Origin: Pseudomonas sp. GCEP-101 | GTDB lineage: Bacteria; Pseudomonadota; Gammaproteobacteria; Pseudomonadales; Pseudomonadaceae | Reading direction: 5' to 3' | NCBI RefSeq assembly: GCF_025133575.1 | Contig: NZ_CP104011.1 | Location: 4,658,965 to 4,722,964 of the forward strand | DNA: 64,000 bases | Shown: in pieces, positions 36,779 through 44,307 of the stretch | How the letters are laid out: each line of letters starts with the position of its first letter | Position numbering within the stretch: the stretch's first letter is position 1 | Position numbers and translations under genes: made by a program | The notes under the pieces: model-generated | Databases searched by the model: none | Told to the model about the DNA's origin: nothing | The model's input: the letters and a program-made list of their open reading frames with translations, nothing else

Positions 36779-36845
36779 GTAGGAGCGAGCTTGCTCGCGA
36801 ACCACCCAAACTGCGGAGCTGTTCGCGAGCAAGCTCGCTCCTACA
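36779..36845. repeat. inverted REP pair downstream of dhcR
   Basis: Two GAGC-stem REPs in opposite orientation at 36779 and 36820, ending ten bases from the dhcR stop. Confidence 0.85.
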
Positions 36846-36854
36846 AATCCCTGT

Positions 36855-37757
36855 TCACTCCCGCTCCATCCCCGCCCAGTCCGTCCCCTTCACCAGCACA
36901 TCGCTCAACGCCTGCGCGGCGCTGGAGAGCTGGTGTTCGGCCAGGCAGAACAACCCCACGCGGCGCTCGATGCGCGGTTCGTCGAGGGCCACGCAGCGCG
37001 CGCCGAGTTCTTCCATCTGCTGCCGGCACAGGCGCGGCACGGCGCTGACGCCCAGCCCCTCGGCGACCATCCGGCCCACGGTCACCAACTGATGGCTTTC
37101 GAACGCTACCGGCAGCCGCCCATGCCGCGAGGCCAGTTGGTCCTCCAGCAGCAAGCGCACGGCGGACGGGCGTTGCAGGGTGATGAAGTGGTCCTCCAGC
37201 AATTGCTCCCAGGTGATCCTGGATTCGCCCGCCAGCGGTGAATCCGCCGGCAGTACCGCAACGAAGCGGTCGGTGTAGAAGGGCGTGAAGCTCAGACCGT
37301 CGAGGCTGTCCGGCTCCAGGGCGATGCCCAGTTCCACCCGGCGGTTGCGCACCATTTCCAGCACCTGTTCGTTGATCACGTCGTGCACCGCCACGTTCAC
37401 CTTCGGGTGGCGATCGCGGAAGGTCCGCAGCACGGCGGGCAGCAGGTTGCCGGCGAAGGAGGGCATGGCGGCGATGGAAACCTTGCCCAGCTGCAGGGTG
37501 AAGTGCTGGTGCATCACTTCCTCGGCGTTGTCCCAGTCCGCCAGCAGGCGGCGCGCCAGGGGCAGCAGCGTTTCGCCCTCCGGGGTGAGCGCCACGCTGC
37601 GGGTGGTGCGCACCAGCAACTGGCCGCCGAGGGATTCCTCCAGGCTCTTGATCGCCAGGCTCAGCGCCGGTTGTGACAGGTGCAGGCGCTCGCAGGCCTG
37701 GGCAAAGCTCAGGGTCTGGGCGACGGCAAGGAAGGCGCGCAATTGCTTGACGGTCAT
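36855..37757 (-). CDS. dhcR: LysR-family regulator of the dehydrocarnitine cluster
   Basis: 300 residues. The N-terminal LysR helix-turn-helix has LRAFLAVAQTLSFAQACERLHLSQPALSLAIKSLEE, cited here through its core AQACERLHLSQPALS. The C-terminal periplasmic-binding-like effector domain has VNVAVHDVINEQVLEMV and VAEGLGVSAVPRLC. It is divergent from dhcA. In P. aeruginosa a LysR gene at this position (PA1998, DhcR) controls dhcAB for growth on carnitine. The effector cannot be read. ATG 37757 gives the normal N-terminus; the frame stays open far upstream by GC bias only. Confidence 0.85.
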   Translation of the reverse strand: MTVKQLRAFLAVAQTLSFAQACERLHLSQPALSLAIKSLEESLGGQLLVRTTRSVALTPEGETLLPLARRLLADWDNAEEVMHQHFTLQLGKVSIAAMPSFAGNLLPAVLRTFRDRHPKVNVAVHDVINEQVLEMVRNRRVELGIALEPDSLDGLSFTPFYTDRFVAVLPADSPLAGESRITWEQLLEDHFITLQRPSAVRLLLEDQLASRHGRLPVAFESHQLVTVGRMVAEGLGVSAVPRLCRQQMEELGARCVALDEPRIERRVGLFCLAEHQLSSAAQALSDVLVKGTDWAGMERE

Positions 37758-37993
37758 TGATAAGGAATACAGATCAATCCATTGGAAAAACAAACTTAAC
37801 AAATCAGTCCCGGGCGGTGAAGCTGCAATCGCTCTCTGACCGGCTGGTCGGACCCAGGGCCTTCTCCCGCTTCGTCGCGGTCGCGACGAACCATTTTCTG
37901 CACGGAGGAAGGCGCGAGGAGAGAGTACTGGTGATTCCAGGCAGCCACGAAACGGCAGCACCGCGCAAAAAATGGCCCGTCCCTTCGGGTTGC

Positions 37994-38081
37994 GCGACAC
38001 GTGTCGCCATGCGTTGTTGCGGGACTTGCCAAGGGACGACCATTGCCTGCGTCCCGCGTCTAGCCTGGCGACACGTGTCGC
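37994..38081. promoter_or_regulatory. two identical 14-bp palindromes upstream of dhcA (stretch 37758-38141)
   Basis: GCGACACGTGTCGC occurs exactly at 37994-38007 and 38068-38081, centres 74 bp apart (seven helical turns). They lie in the 384-bp region between dhcR and dhcA and are candidate operators for DhcR or another regulator. The rest of the stretch shows no recognised motif. Confidence 0.6.
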
Positions 38082-38141
38082 GGCAACGCGGCTCACGCCG
38101 AAGCGGGAGCAGGCCCTACAAATACAAGAGGCAGCAGCAAC

Positions 38142-38837
38142 ATGGCAGGACTCGACAAGCGTGTAGGCAGTTACGAGGAAGCCCTCGCCGGGCTCACCGA
38201 CGACATGACGGTACTGGCGGGCGGTTTCGGCATCTGCGGCATTCCGGAAAACCTCATCGCACAGATCCGCAAGCTGGGCGTGAAGGGCCTGACCGTGGTC
38301 TCCAACAACTGCGGCATCGACGGCTTCGGCCTCGGCGTGCTGCTGGAGGACCGTCAGATCCGCAAGATGATCGCCTCCTACGTCGGCGAGAACGCGCTGT
38401 TCGAGCAGCAGCTGCTGTCCGGTGAACTGGAGGTCGAACTGACCCCGCAGGGCACCCTGGCGGAAAAACTCCGTGCCGGCGGCGCCGGCATCCCGGCCTT
38501 CTTCACCGCCACCGGGTACGGCACCCCGGTGGCCGAAGGCAAGGAAGTGCGCGAGTTCGACGGCCGCCACTACGTGATGGAGCGCGCCATCACCGGCGAC
38601 TTCGCCATCGTCAAGGGCTGGAAGGCCGACCACTACGGCAACGTCATCTATCGCCACACCGCGCAGAACTTCAATCCGGTAGTCGCCACCGCGGGCCGCA
38701 TCACGGTCGTCGAGGTGGAGGAGATCGTCGAGCCGGGCGAGCTGGACCCGACCCAGATCCACACGCCCGGCATCTACGTCGACCGCATCATCCAAGGCTC
38801 CTTCGAGAAGCGCATCGAAAAACGCACGACTCGCTAA
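38142..38837 (+). CDS. dhcA: 3-oxoacid / dehydrocarnitine CoA-transferase subunit A
   Basis: 231 residues, CoA-transferase family I alpha subunit. The glycine-rich start DDMTVLAGGFGICGIPENLI and the GVKGLTVVSNNCGIDGFGLG segment are typical; GAGIPAFFTATGYGTPVAEGKE and YRHTAQNFNPVVA complete the fold. With DhcB it moves CoA between acyl donors and dehydrocarnitine or acetoacetate. Naming follows the gene order shared with P. aeruginosa; a plain acetoacetate CoA-transferase (atoD-type) role remains possible. GAGG lies before ATG 38142. Confidence 0.87.
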   Translation: MAGLDKRVGSYEEALAGLTDDMTVLAGGFGICGIPENLIAQIRKLGVKGLTVVSNNCGIDGFGLGVLLEDRQIRKMIASYVGENALFEQQLLSGELEVELTPQGTLAEKLRAGGAGIPAFFTATGYGTPVAEGKEVREFDGRHYVMERAITGDFAIVKGWKADHYGNVIYRHTAQNFNPVVATAGRITVVEVEEIVEPGELDPTQIHTPGIYVDRIIQGSFEKRIEKRTTR

Positions 38838-38842
38838 GGATC

Positions 38843-38953
38843 GGCTGCGCGTCGGCCTGGCGGCGTTGGATCTGAAACGAGGCCTGCTCATTTAGGGCAT
38901 CTAAACTCCGCGTCCTCGTTTCAAATCCGCCTAGCCAGTCGCTAGCTCGCTCG
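38843..38953. repeat. intercistronic palindromic element, copy 2 (dhcA-dhcB)
   Basis: Begins about five bases after the dhcA stop. Inner stem TTTAG/CTAAA, then GAAACGAGG pairing with CCTCGTTTC, then CTGGC and GGAT outer pairings. The core TGCTCATTTA...TAAACTCCG matches copy 1 at 18573-18683, while the long stem is different in sequence but equally paired. Confidence 0.75.
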
Positions 38954-38990
38954 ATCTTCAACCGCATTGAACAAGAGAAGAGATTCAGCC

Positions 38991-39647
38991 ATGGCACTTA
39001 CCCGCGAACAAATGGCTCAGCGCGTGGCGCGCGAGCTGCAGGACGGTTTCTACGTGAACCTGGGTATCGGCATCCCGACCCTGGTCGCCAACTACGTGCC
39101 CGAGGGCATGGAAGTGATGCTGCAATCGGAAAACGGCCTGCTCGGCATGGGCGCCTTCCCCACCGAAGACGCCGTCGACGCCGACATGATCAACGCCGGC
39201 AAGCAGACCGTGACCGCCGTGAAGGGCGCGTCGATTTTCTCCTCCGCCGAATCCTTCGCGATGATCCGCGGCGGCCACGTCGACCTCACCGTGCTGGGCG
39301 CCTTCGAGGTGGACGTACAGGGCAACATCGCCTCCTGGATGATCCCGGGCAAGCTGGTGAAGGGCATGGGCGGCGCCATGGACCTGGTGGCCGGCGCGGA
39401 CAACATCATCGTCACCATGACCCATGCCTCCAAGGACGGCGAATCCAAGCTGCTGGAGCGCTGCTCGCTGCCGCTGACCGGCGCCGGCTGCATCCGCAAG
39501 GTGCTCACCGACCTGGCCTACCTGGAGATCGAGGACGGCGCCTTCATCCTGCGCGAGACCGCGCCGGGCGTGAGCGTCGCCGAGATCGCCGAGAAGACCG
39601 CCGGCCGCCTGATCGTGCCGGACGATGTGAAGGAAATGACCTTCTGA
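38991..39647 (+). CDS. dhcB: 3-oxoacid / dehydrocarnitine CoA-transferase subunit B
   Basis: 218 residues, CoA-transferase beta subunit. NLGIGIPTLVANYVPEG is followed by the catalytic-Glu motif SENGLLGMG, then GGHVDLTVLGAFEVD and GMGGAMDLVAGA. It forms the enzyme with DhcA; the Glu forms the CoA thioester intermediate. It is separated from dhcA by 153 bp holding the palindromic element, so expression of the two subunits may depend on that spacer. ATG 38991 is chosen for the conserved MALTREQMAQRVA start. Confidence 0.88.
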   Translation: MALTREQMAQRVARELQDGFYVNLGIGIPTLVANYVPEGMEVMLQSENGLLGMGAFPTEDAVDADMINAGKQTVTAVKGASIFSSAESFAMIRGGHVDLTVLGAFEVDVQGNIASWMIPGKLVKGMGGAMDLVAGADNIIVTMTHASKDGESKLLERCSLPLTGAGCIRKVLTDLAYLEIEDGAFILRETAPGVSVAEIAEKTAGRLIVPDDVKEMTF

Positions 39648-39660
39648 TCCCGTGATCCCT

Positions 39661-39734
39661 TGTAGGAGCGAGCTTGCTCGCGAACCCGCCCGGACTTCGG
39701 GGCAAGCGCGTTCGCGAGCAAGCTCGCTCCTACA
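39661..39734. repeat. inverted REP pair between dhcB and atoB
   Basis: Two GAGC-stem REPs facing each other at 39661 and 39709, in the 116-bp dhcB-atoB spacer. Confidence 0.87.
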
Positions 39735-39763
39735 GGGGGCAAATGCCAGCTTCGGAGTCCACG

Positions 39764-40945
39764 ATGCAAGACGTAGTGATTGTCGCCGCCACCCGCACCG
39801 CCATCGGCGCCTTCCAGGGCAGCCTGGCGAACATTCCCGCCCATGAACTGGGCAGCCTGGTCATCCGTTCGCTGCTCGAGCGCAGCGGCGTGAAAGCCGA
39901 CCAGATCGACGAAGTCATCCTCGGCCAGGTGCTCACCGCCGGCGCCGGGCAGAACCCCGCGCGCCAGGCCGCCATCGGCGCCGGCCTGCCGGTGGAAGTG
40001 CCGTCGATGACCATCAACAAGCTCTGCGGCTCGGGCCTGAAGGCGTTGTTCCTCGGCGTGCAGGCGATCCGTTGTGGCGATGCCGATGCCATCATCGCCG
40101 GTGGCCAGGAGAGCATGAGCCTCGCGCCCTACGTGCTGCCCAAGGCCCGCACCGGCCTGCGCATGGGCCACGCCGAGCTGCAGGACACCCTGCTGCGCGA
40201 CGGCCTGATCGACGCCTTCAACGACTACCACATGGGCATCACCGCGGAGAACCTGGCCGAGAAGTTCGGCATCAGCCGCGAGGCGCAGGACGCCTTCGCC
40301 GCGCAGTCCCAGCTCAAAGCCGCCTCGGCCATCGAAGCCGGTCGCTTCAAGGACGAGATCACCCCCGTGCTGATCCCTCAGCGCAAGGGCGACCCGGTGG
40401 CCTTCGACACCGACGAGCAACCGCGCGCCGGCACCACCGCCGAATCCCTGGCCAAGCTCAAGCCGGCCTTCAAGAAGGACGGCACCGTCACCGCCGGCAA
40501 CGCGTCCACGCTCAACGATGGCGCCGCCGCCGTGCTGCTGATGAGCGCCGAACGTGCACGCCGTCTGAACCTGCCGGTGCTGGCGCGCATCCAAGCCTAT
40601 GCCAGCAGCGGCGTCGACCCGTCGATCATGGGCATCGCCCCGGTCACCGCAACCCGCCGCTGCCTGGAGAAGGCCGGCTGGAGCCTCGACGAGGTCGAAC
40701 TGATCGAAGCCAACGAAGCCTTCGCCGCCCAGGCCCTGTCGGTCGGCAAGGAACTGGGCTGGAACGCCGAGAAGGTCAACGTCAATGGCGGCGCCGTCGC
40801 CCTTGGCCACCCCATCGGCGCTTCGGGGGCCCGCGTGCTGGTGACGCTGCTCCATGAAATGCTCCGCCGCGATGCGAAGAAGGGCCTGGCGACCCTCTGC
40901 ATCGGCGGTGGCCAGGGTGTGGCGATGGCTCTCGTGCGCGACTGA
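39764..40945 (+). CDS. atoB: acetyl-CoA acetyltransferase (acetoacetyl-CoA thiolase)
   Basis: 393 residues. Catalytic Cys88 (KLCGSGLKA), His348 (GGAVALGHP) and Cys379 (TLCIGGGQG) are in the thiolase II positions. It splits acetoacetyl-CoA into two acetyl-CoA, the outlet for both dehydrocarnitine and acetoacetate metabolism; acetoacetate from fahA could also end here. It is in the dhc cluster after an REP pair. GGAG ribosome site precedes ATG 39764. Confidence 0.93.
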   Translation: MQDVVIVAATRTAIGAFQGSLANIPAHELGSLVIRSLLERSGVKADQIDEVILGQVLTAGAGQNPARQAAIGAGLPVEVPSMTINKLCGSGLKALFLGVQAIRCGDADAIIAGGQESMSLAPYVLPKARTGLRMGHAELQDTLLRDGLIDAFNDYHMGITAENLAEKFGISREAQDAFAAQSQLKAASAIEAGRFKDEITPVLIPQRKGDPVAFDTDEQPRAGTTAESLAKLKPAFKKDGTVTAGNASTLNDGAAAVLLMSAERARRLNLPVLARIQAYASSGVDPSIMGIAPVTATRRCLEKAGWSLDEVELIEANEAFAAQALSVGKELGWNAEKVNVNGGAVALGHPIGASGARVLVTLLHEMLRRDAKKGLATLCIGGGQGVAMALVRD

Positions 40946-41093
40946 GGCCATCCGACCAACGTTTGATTGGCGAGCGCCGGCCGGCATGTAGCAATGCCGT
41001 ACCGGCAGGCGGGATGAACGGTGGGCACACCGACAGACGCACATCCTGCCGCGGTTTTTCGACGTCCCCCGGCGTCGGCAAACCCTTGCGTCA

Positions 41094-41126
41094 CCGCCCG
41101 GTCCCACGCAGGCCGGGCGGTTTTTC
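41094..41126 (+). terminator. Rho-independent terminator between atoB and the transporter
   Basis: CCGCCCGG pairs with CCGGGCGG across a 10-base loop, followed by TTTTTC. It lies about 150 bases after atoB, so the transporter gene is probably expressed partly from its own start. Confidence 0.8.
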
Positions 41127-41197
41127 ATTCCAGGACGGGTATTGCCACACACCCCGTTCGACGATGAGCCATTACAAGAACAACGAGGTAGAGCCTT

Positions 41198-42637
41198 ATG
41201 AATTCCCACGTGCACACCGCCGGCACGGCCCTGCAGGACAGCCGCTCGGCACGCTTCGCCATGGCCTGCTCCAACTGGGCCGAACGCTGGTTCCCCGACT
41301 CCTGGGTCTTCGCCGCGCTCGCGGTGCTGATCGTCACTGTCGCTGCGCTGGCCATCGGCGCGCCGGCCACCGAGACCGCCAAGGCCTTCGGTGACGGCTT
41401 CTGGAGCCTGATCCCGTTCACCATGCAGATGGCCTTCGTGGTCATCGGCGGTTATGTGGTGGCCAGCTCCGGGCCGGCCTCCCGGCTGATCGACCTGTTC
41501 GCCCGCGTGCCGAAGAACGGCCGCTCGGCGGTCGCCTGGGTCGCGGTGATTTCCATGGTCGCTTCGCTGCTCAACTGGGGCCTGTCGCTGGTGTTCGGCG
41601 GCCTGCTGGTGCGCGCCCTGGCGCGCCGCGAAGACCTGAAGATGGACTACCGCGCCGCCGGCGCCGCCGCCTACCTCGGCCTGGGCGCCGTGTGGGCGCT
41701 GGGGCTGTCGTCGTCGGCCGCGCAGCTGCAGGCCAACCCTGCCAGCCTGCCACCGTCGATCCTGGCGATCACCGGCGTCATCCCGTTCACCGAGACCATC
41801 TTCCTCTGGCAATCCGGCGTGATGCTGCTGGCCCTGGTGCTGGTGTCGCTGGTCATCGCCTACATGACCGCGCCCGGCGCGGCCAGCGCCCGTGACGCCA
41901 AGGCCTGCGGCGTGGACGTCAGCTTCACCCCGCCGAGCGCGCCGAAGGCCACCCGCCCGGGCGAATGGCTGGAGCACAGCCCGCTGCTGATCCTGATGCT
42001 GGTGGCGCTGGCCGGTGGCTGGCTGGTCCACGAATTCAGCACCAAGCCGGCGATCACCGCGATCTCCGGGCTGAACACCTACAACCTGCTGTTCATCATG
42101 GCCGGCGCGTTGCTGCACTGGCGTCCGCGCAACTTCCTCGACGCCGTGGCCCGCGCGGTGCCGACCACCACCGGGGTGCTGATCCAGTTCCCGCTGTACG
42201 GCTCCATCGCGGCGATCCTGACCACCGTGAAGGGCGGCGACGGCTCCACCATCGCCCACCACATTTCCACCTTCTTCGTGCAGATCGCCTCCCACGACAC
42301 CTACGCGCTGCTGATGGGCGTGTATTCCGCGGTGCTGGGCTTCTTCATCCCGTCCGGCGGCGGCAAGTGGATCATCGAGGCGCCCTACGTAATGCAGGTG
42401 GCCAACGAGCTGCAATATCACCTGGGCTGGGCGGTGCAGATCTACAACGCCGCCGAGGCGCTGCCGAACCTGATCAACCCGTTCTACATGCTGCCGCTGC
42501 TCGGCGTGCTGGGCCTGAAGGCCCGCGACCTGATCGGCTTCAGCTTCGTCCAGTTGCTGGTCCACGTGCCGCTGGTGCTGTTCCTGCTCTGGGCGCTGGG
42601 CACCACCCTGCAGTACGTGCCGCCGATCCAGCCGTAA
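41198..42637 (+). CDS. atoE: short-chain fatty acid transporter (AtoE family)
   Basis: 479 residues, inner-membrane protein with about 11-12 hydrophobic segments (for example near 35-55, 70-90, 115-140, 165-180, 200-225, 265-285, 300-320, 335-355, 375-395, 455-475). Family stretches include GDGFWSLIPFTMQMAFVVIGGYVVA, cited as FTMQMAFVVIGG, SLLNWGLSLVFGGLLVR and FFIPSGGGKWIIEAPYV. AtoE proteins take up acetoacetate, butyrate and similar acids. The position after dhcAB-atoB gives the cluster its own uptake system. Confidence 0.88.
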   Translation: MNSHVHTAGTALQDSRSARFAMACSNWAERWFPDSWVFAALAVLIVTVAALAIGAPATETAKAFGDGFWSLIPFTMQMAFVVIGGYVVASSGPASRLIDLFARVPKNGRSAVAWVAVISMVASLLNWGLSLVFGGLLVRALARREDLKMDYRAAGAAAYLGLGAVWALGLSSSAAQLQANPASLPPSILAITGVIPFTETIFLWQSGVMLLALVLVSLVIAYMTAPGAASARDAKACGVDVSFTPPSAPKATRPGEWLEHSPLLILMLVALAGGWLVHEFSTKPAITAISGLNTYNLLFIMAGALLHWRPRNFLDAVARAVPTTTGVLIQFPLYGSIAAILTTVKGGDGSTIAHHISTFFVQIASHDTYALLMGVYSAVLGFFIPSGGGKWIIEAPYVMQVANELQYHLGWAVQIYNAAEALPNLINPFYMLPLLGVLGLKARDLIGFSFVQLLVHVPLVLFLLWALGTTLQYVPPIQP

Positions 42638-42647
42638 CCGCGCCCTG

Positions 42648-42686
42648 AAAAAAGCCCGGATGTCGTGCGACCTCCGGGCTTTTTGC
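42648..42686. terminator. bidirectional terminator
   Basis: AAAAAAGCCCGGA and TCCGGGCTTTTT form an inverted repeat with A-tract and T-tract on the two sides, between the convergent transporter and LysR genes. It can stop transcripts from both. Confidence 0.9.
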
Positions 42687-42696
42687 TGGGCGCCGT

Positions 42697-43617
42697 TCAG
42701 CCCCGGCTGACGTCCACCGCGCCGAGCGCGCGGCCGTCCAGGTGCTCGCCGCTGAGCTGCGCAGCGTCCTGGTCGAATACCTCGCGCAGCCAGTCGCTGA
42801 CCGCCTGGAAGCGGCCGATGCGCCCGGCGTCGCGGTGGGCGAGCAGCCAGATTTCCCGCACCACCACCGCGCCGGAGAGGCGCACCAGGCCCTCGCGCTC
42901 GCCGAGGAAGCAGGGCAGCAGCGCCATGCCCAGGCCGCTTTCGCAGGCGTGGATCAGCGTGGTCACGCTGCTGGCGCGCAGGGCGAAATTGGCATTCGGG
43001 ACGAAGCGGCGCAGCCAGCACATTTCCGGGGTGTCATCGAGGTCTTCGCCGTAGCCCAGCCAGGGCTGCTGCGGCCAGTGCTCGGCCGGCACCTGGGCAA
43101 ACGGCGTGGCGGCGTAGATGGCGAAGCCGATGTCGGCGACCTTGCGCATCACCAGCGCGGCGTCTTCCGCCGGGCGCGCCAGGCGCAGGGCGAAGTCGGC
43201 CTCGCGGCGGGTGAAGGACAGCGCGCGGTTGGCCGGTATCAGCTGCAGTTGCAGGTTGGGATAGGTGCGCGCCAGGTGCGGCATGTGCTGCACCAGCCAG
43301 TGGCTGAAGAGGAAGTCCACCGCGGTGATGCGCACCGAACCGCTGATGGCGCTGGCCTCGTTGCGCGTCTCCAGCAGCATGCTCTGCACGTCGCCGAGGA
43401 TGCGCTCGGCATAACCGAGGAAGGCCGTGCCGGCGTCGGTGGCCTTGTAGCCGGCGTTGTCGCGGATGAACAGGCGGGTCTGCAAGGCGCTTTCCGCCGC
43501 CACCAGGCGCCGGCTCATGGTCGAGGGGTCCACGCCCAGGGCGCGGCCGGCAGCGCTCATGCTGCCGTGGCGGGCGAGGGCGAGGAGGATCGGGATGTCG
43601 TTCCAGTCGAAATTCAT
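42697..43617 (-). CDS. LysR-family transcriptional regulator
   Basis: 306 residues. N-terminal helix-turn-helix: ILLALARHGSMSAAGRALGVDPSTMSRRLVAAE, core SAAGRALGVDPSTMSRRL. The effector domain has SGSVRITAVDFLFSHWLVQ and ESGLGMALLPCFLGERE, like the LysR subgroup that includes many stand-alone pseudomonad regulators. It starts 19 bases after the isochorismatase-like gene on the same strand and is probably co-transcribed with it, so that gene is a plausible target. No effector can be inferred. Confidence 0.85.
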   Translation of the reverse strand: MNFDWNDIPILLALARHGSMSAAGRALGVDPSTMSRRLVAAESALQTRLFIRDNAGYKATDAGTAFLGYAERILGDVQSMLLETRNEASAISGSVRITAVDFLFSHWLVQHMPHLARTYPNLQLQLIPANRALSFTRREADFALRLARPAEDAALVMRKVADIGFAIYAATPFAQVPAEHWPQQPWLGYGEDLDDTPEMCWLRRFVPNANFALRASSVTTLIHACESGLGMALLPCFLGEREGLVRLSGAVVVREIWLLAHRDAGRIGRFQAVSDWLREVFDQDAAQLSGEHLDGRALGAVDVSRG

Positions 43618-43636
43618 GGCGATCTCGGCAAGGGCG

Positions 43637-44164
43637 TCAGAACGGCACGTCGGTGGCCGGAATCACCTTGGCGCGGGGGCCGAAGCTGCTGATGCTGCCG
43701 AGCACCGCGTTATGGTGCGCGATGATCTGCGCGGCGCTGAGCGCGGCGTTGTCGACCGTGGAGTGGGCATCGCCCGCCAGCGTCACCGCGTAGCCCAGCG
43801 CCAGGGCGCGGCGGGTGGTGGTGTCGACGCAGTAGTCGGTCTGCAGGCCGCAGATCACCAGGTGGTCCACACCGCGCGCCTGCAGCAGTTCCGCCAGGCC
43901 GGTACGCAGGAAGGAGTCGGGCGTGGTCTTGCGCACCGTGAGGTCGGCGCTGTCGGTGAGCAGGCGCGTTTCCAGCTGCCAGCCGGCGCTGCCATACTGC
44001 AGGTCATCGTCCTCGTGCTGCACCAGCACCACCGGTACGCCGGCCGCCCGCGCCGCGCGGCTCATGCCGTTGATGCGCTGCAGCACGTTGTCGATGTCGA
44101 AGCAGGCGTTGTCGCCGGTACACAGGTCGGACTGGACGTCGATGATCAGCAGGGCGGTGCTCAT
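43637..44164 (-). CDS. isochorismatase-like cysteine hydrolase
   Basis: 175 residues. The catalytic triad positions of the family are visible: Asp in LLIIDVQSDL, Lys in LTVRKTTPDSF and Cys in VICGLQTDYCVDTT (the second Cys is the nucleophile position). Members include nicotinamidases, biuret/ureido hydrolases and YcaC-like enzymes; the substrate here is unknown. It is divergent from pqqF (143-bp gap) and upstream of the LysR gene. ATG 44164 gives the standard MSTALLIIDVQ start. Confidence 0.87.
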   Translation of the reverse strand: MSTALLIIDVQSDLCTGDNACFDIDNVLQRINGMSRAARAAGVPVVLVQHEDDDLQYGSAGWQLETRLLTDSADLTVRKTTPDSFLRTGLAELLQARGVDHLVICGLQTDYCVDTTTRRALALGYAVTLAGDAHSTVDNAALSAAQIIAHHNAVLGSISSFGPRAKVIPATDVPF

Positions 44165-44307
44165 GGTGGAAGACTTCCGAAAGGCGGGTGGTGCCACGAA
44201 TGGTAGCCGGGGCGCCGCCCCAGGCCAATGCTGGCCGGCAGTTGCTGCCAAAGCCGTATTTCCCGTCGCCGCGCTTTCGGCGATGGTGGCGCCTTGAGCC
44301 GGACCGG

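Noticed and set aside
38060..38141. Sigma-54 promoter upstream of dhcA
   Set aside because: A TGGC element is present near 38066 but no properly spaced TTGC(A/T) follows; only the palindromes are reported.
39518..43021. A very long open frame on the minus strand across dhcB, atoB and the transporter genes
   Set aside because: It is antisense to three well-supported genes, has low-complexity His/Gln/Gly/Ala-rich composition and no domain. Such shadows are common in GC-rich DNA.
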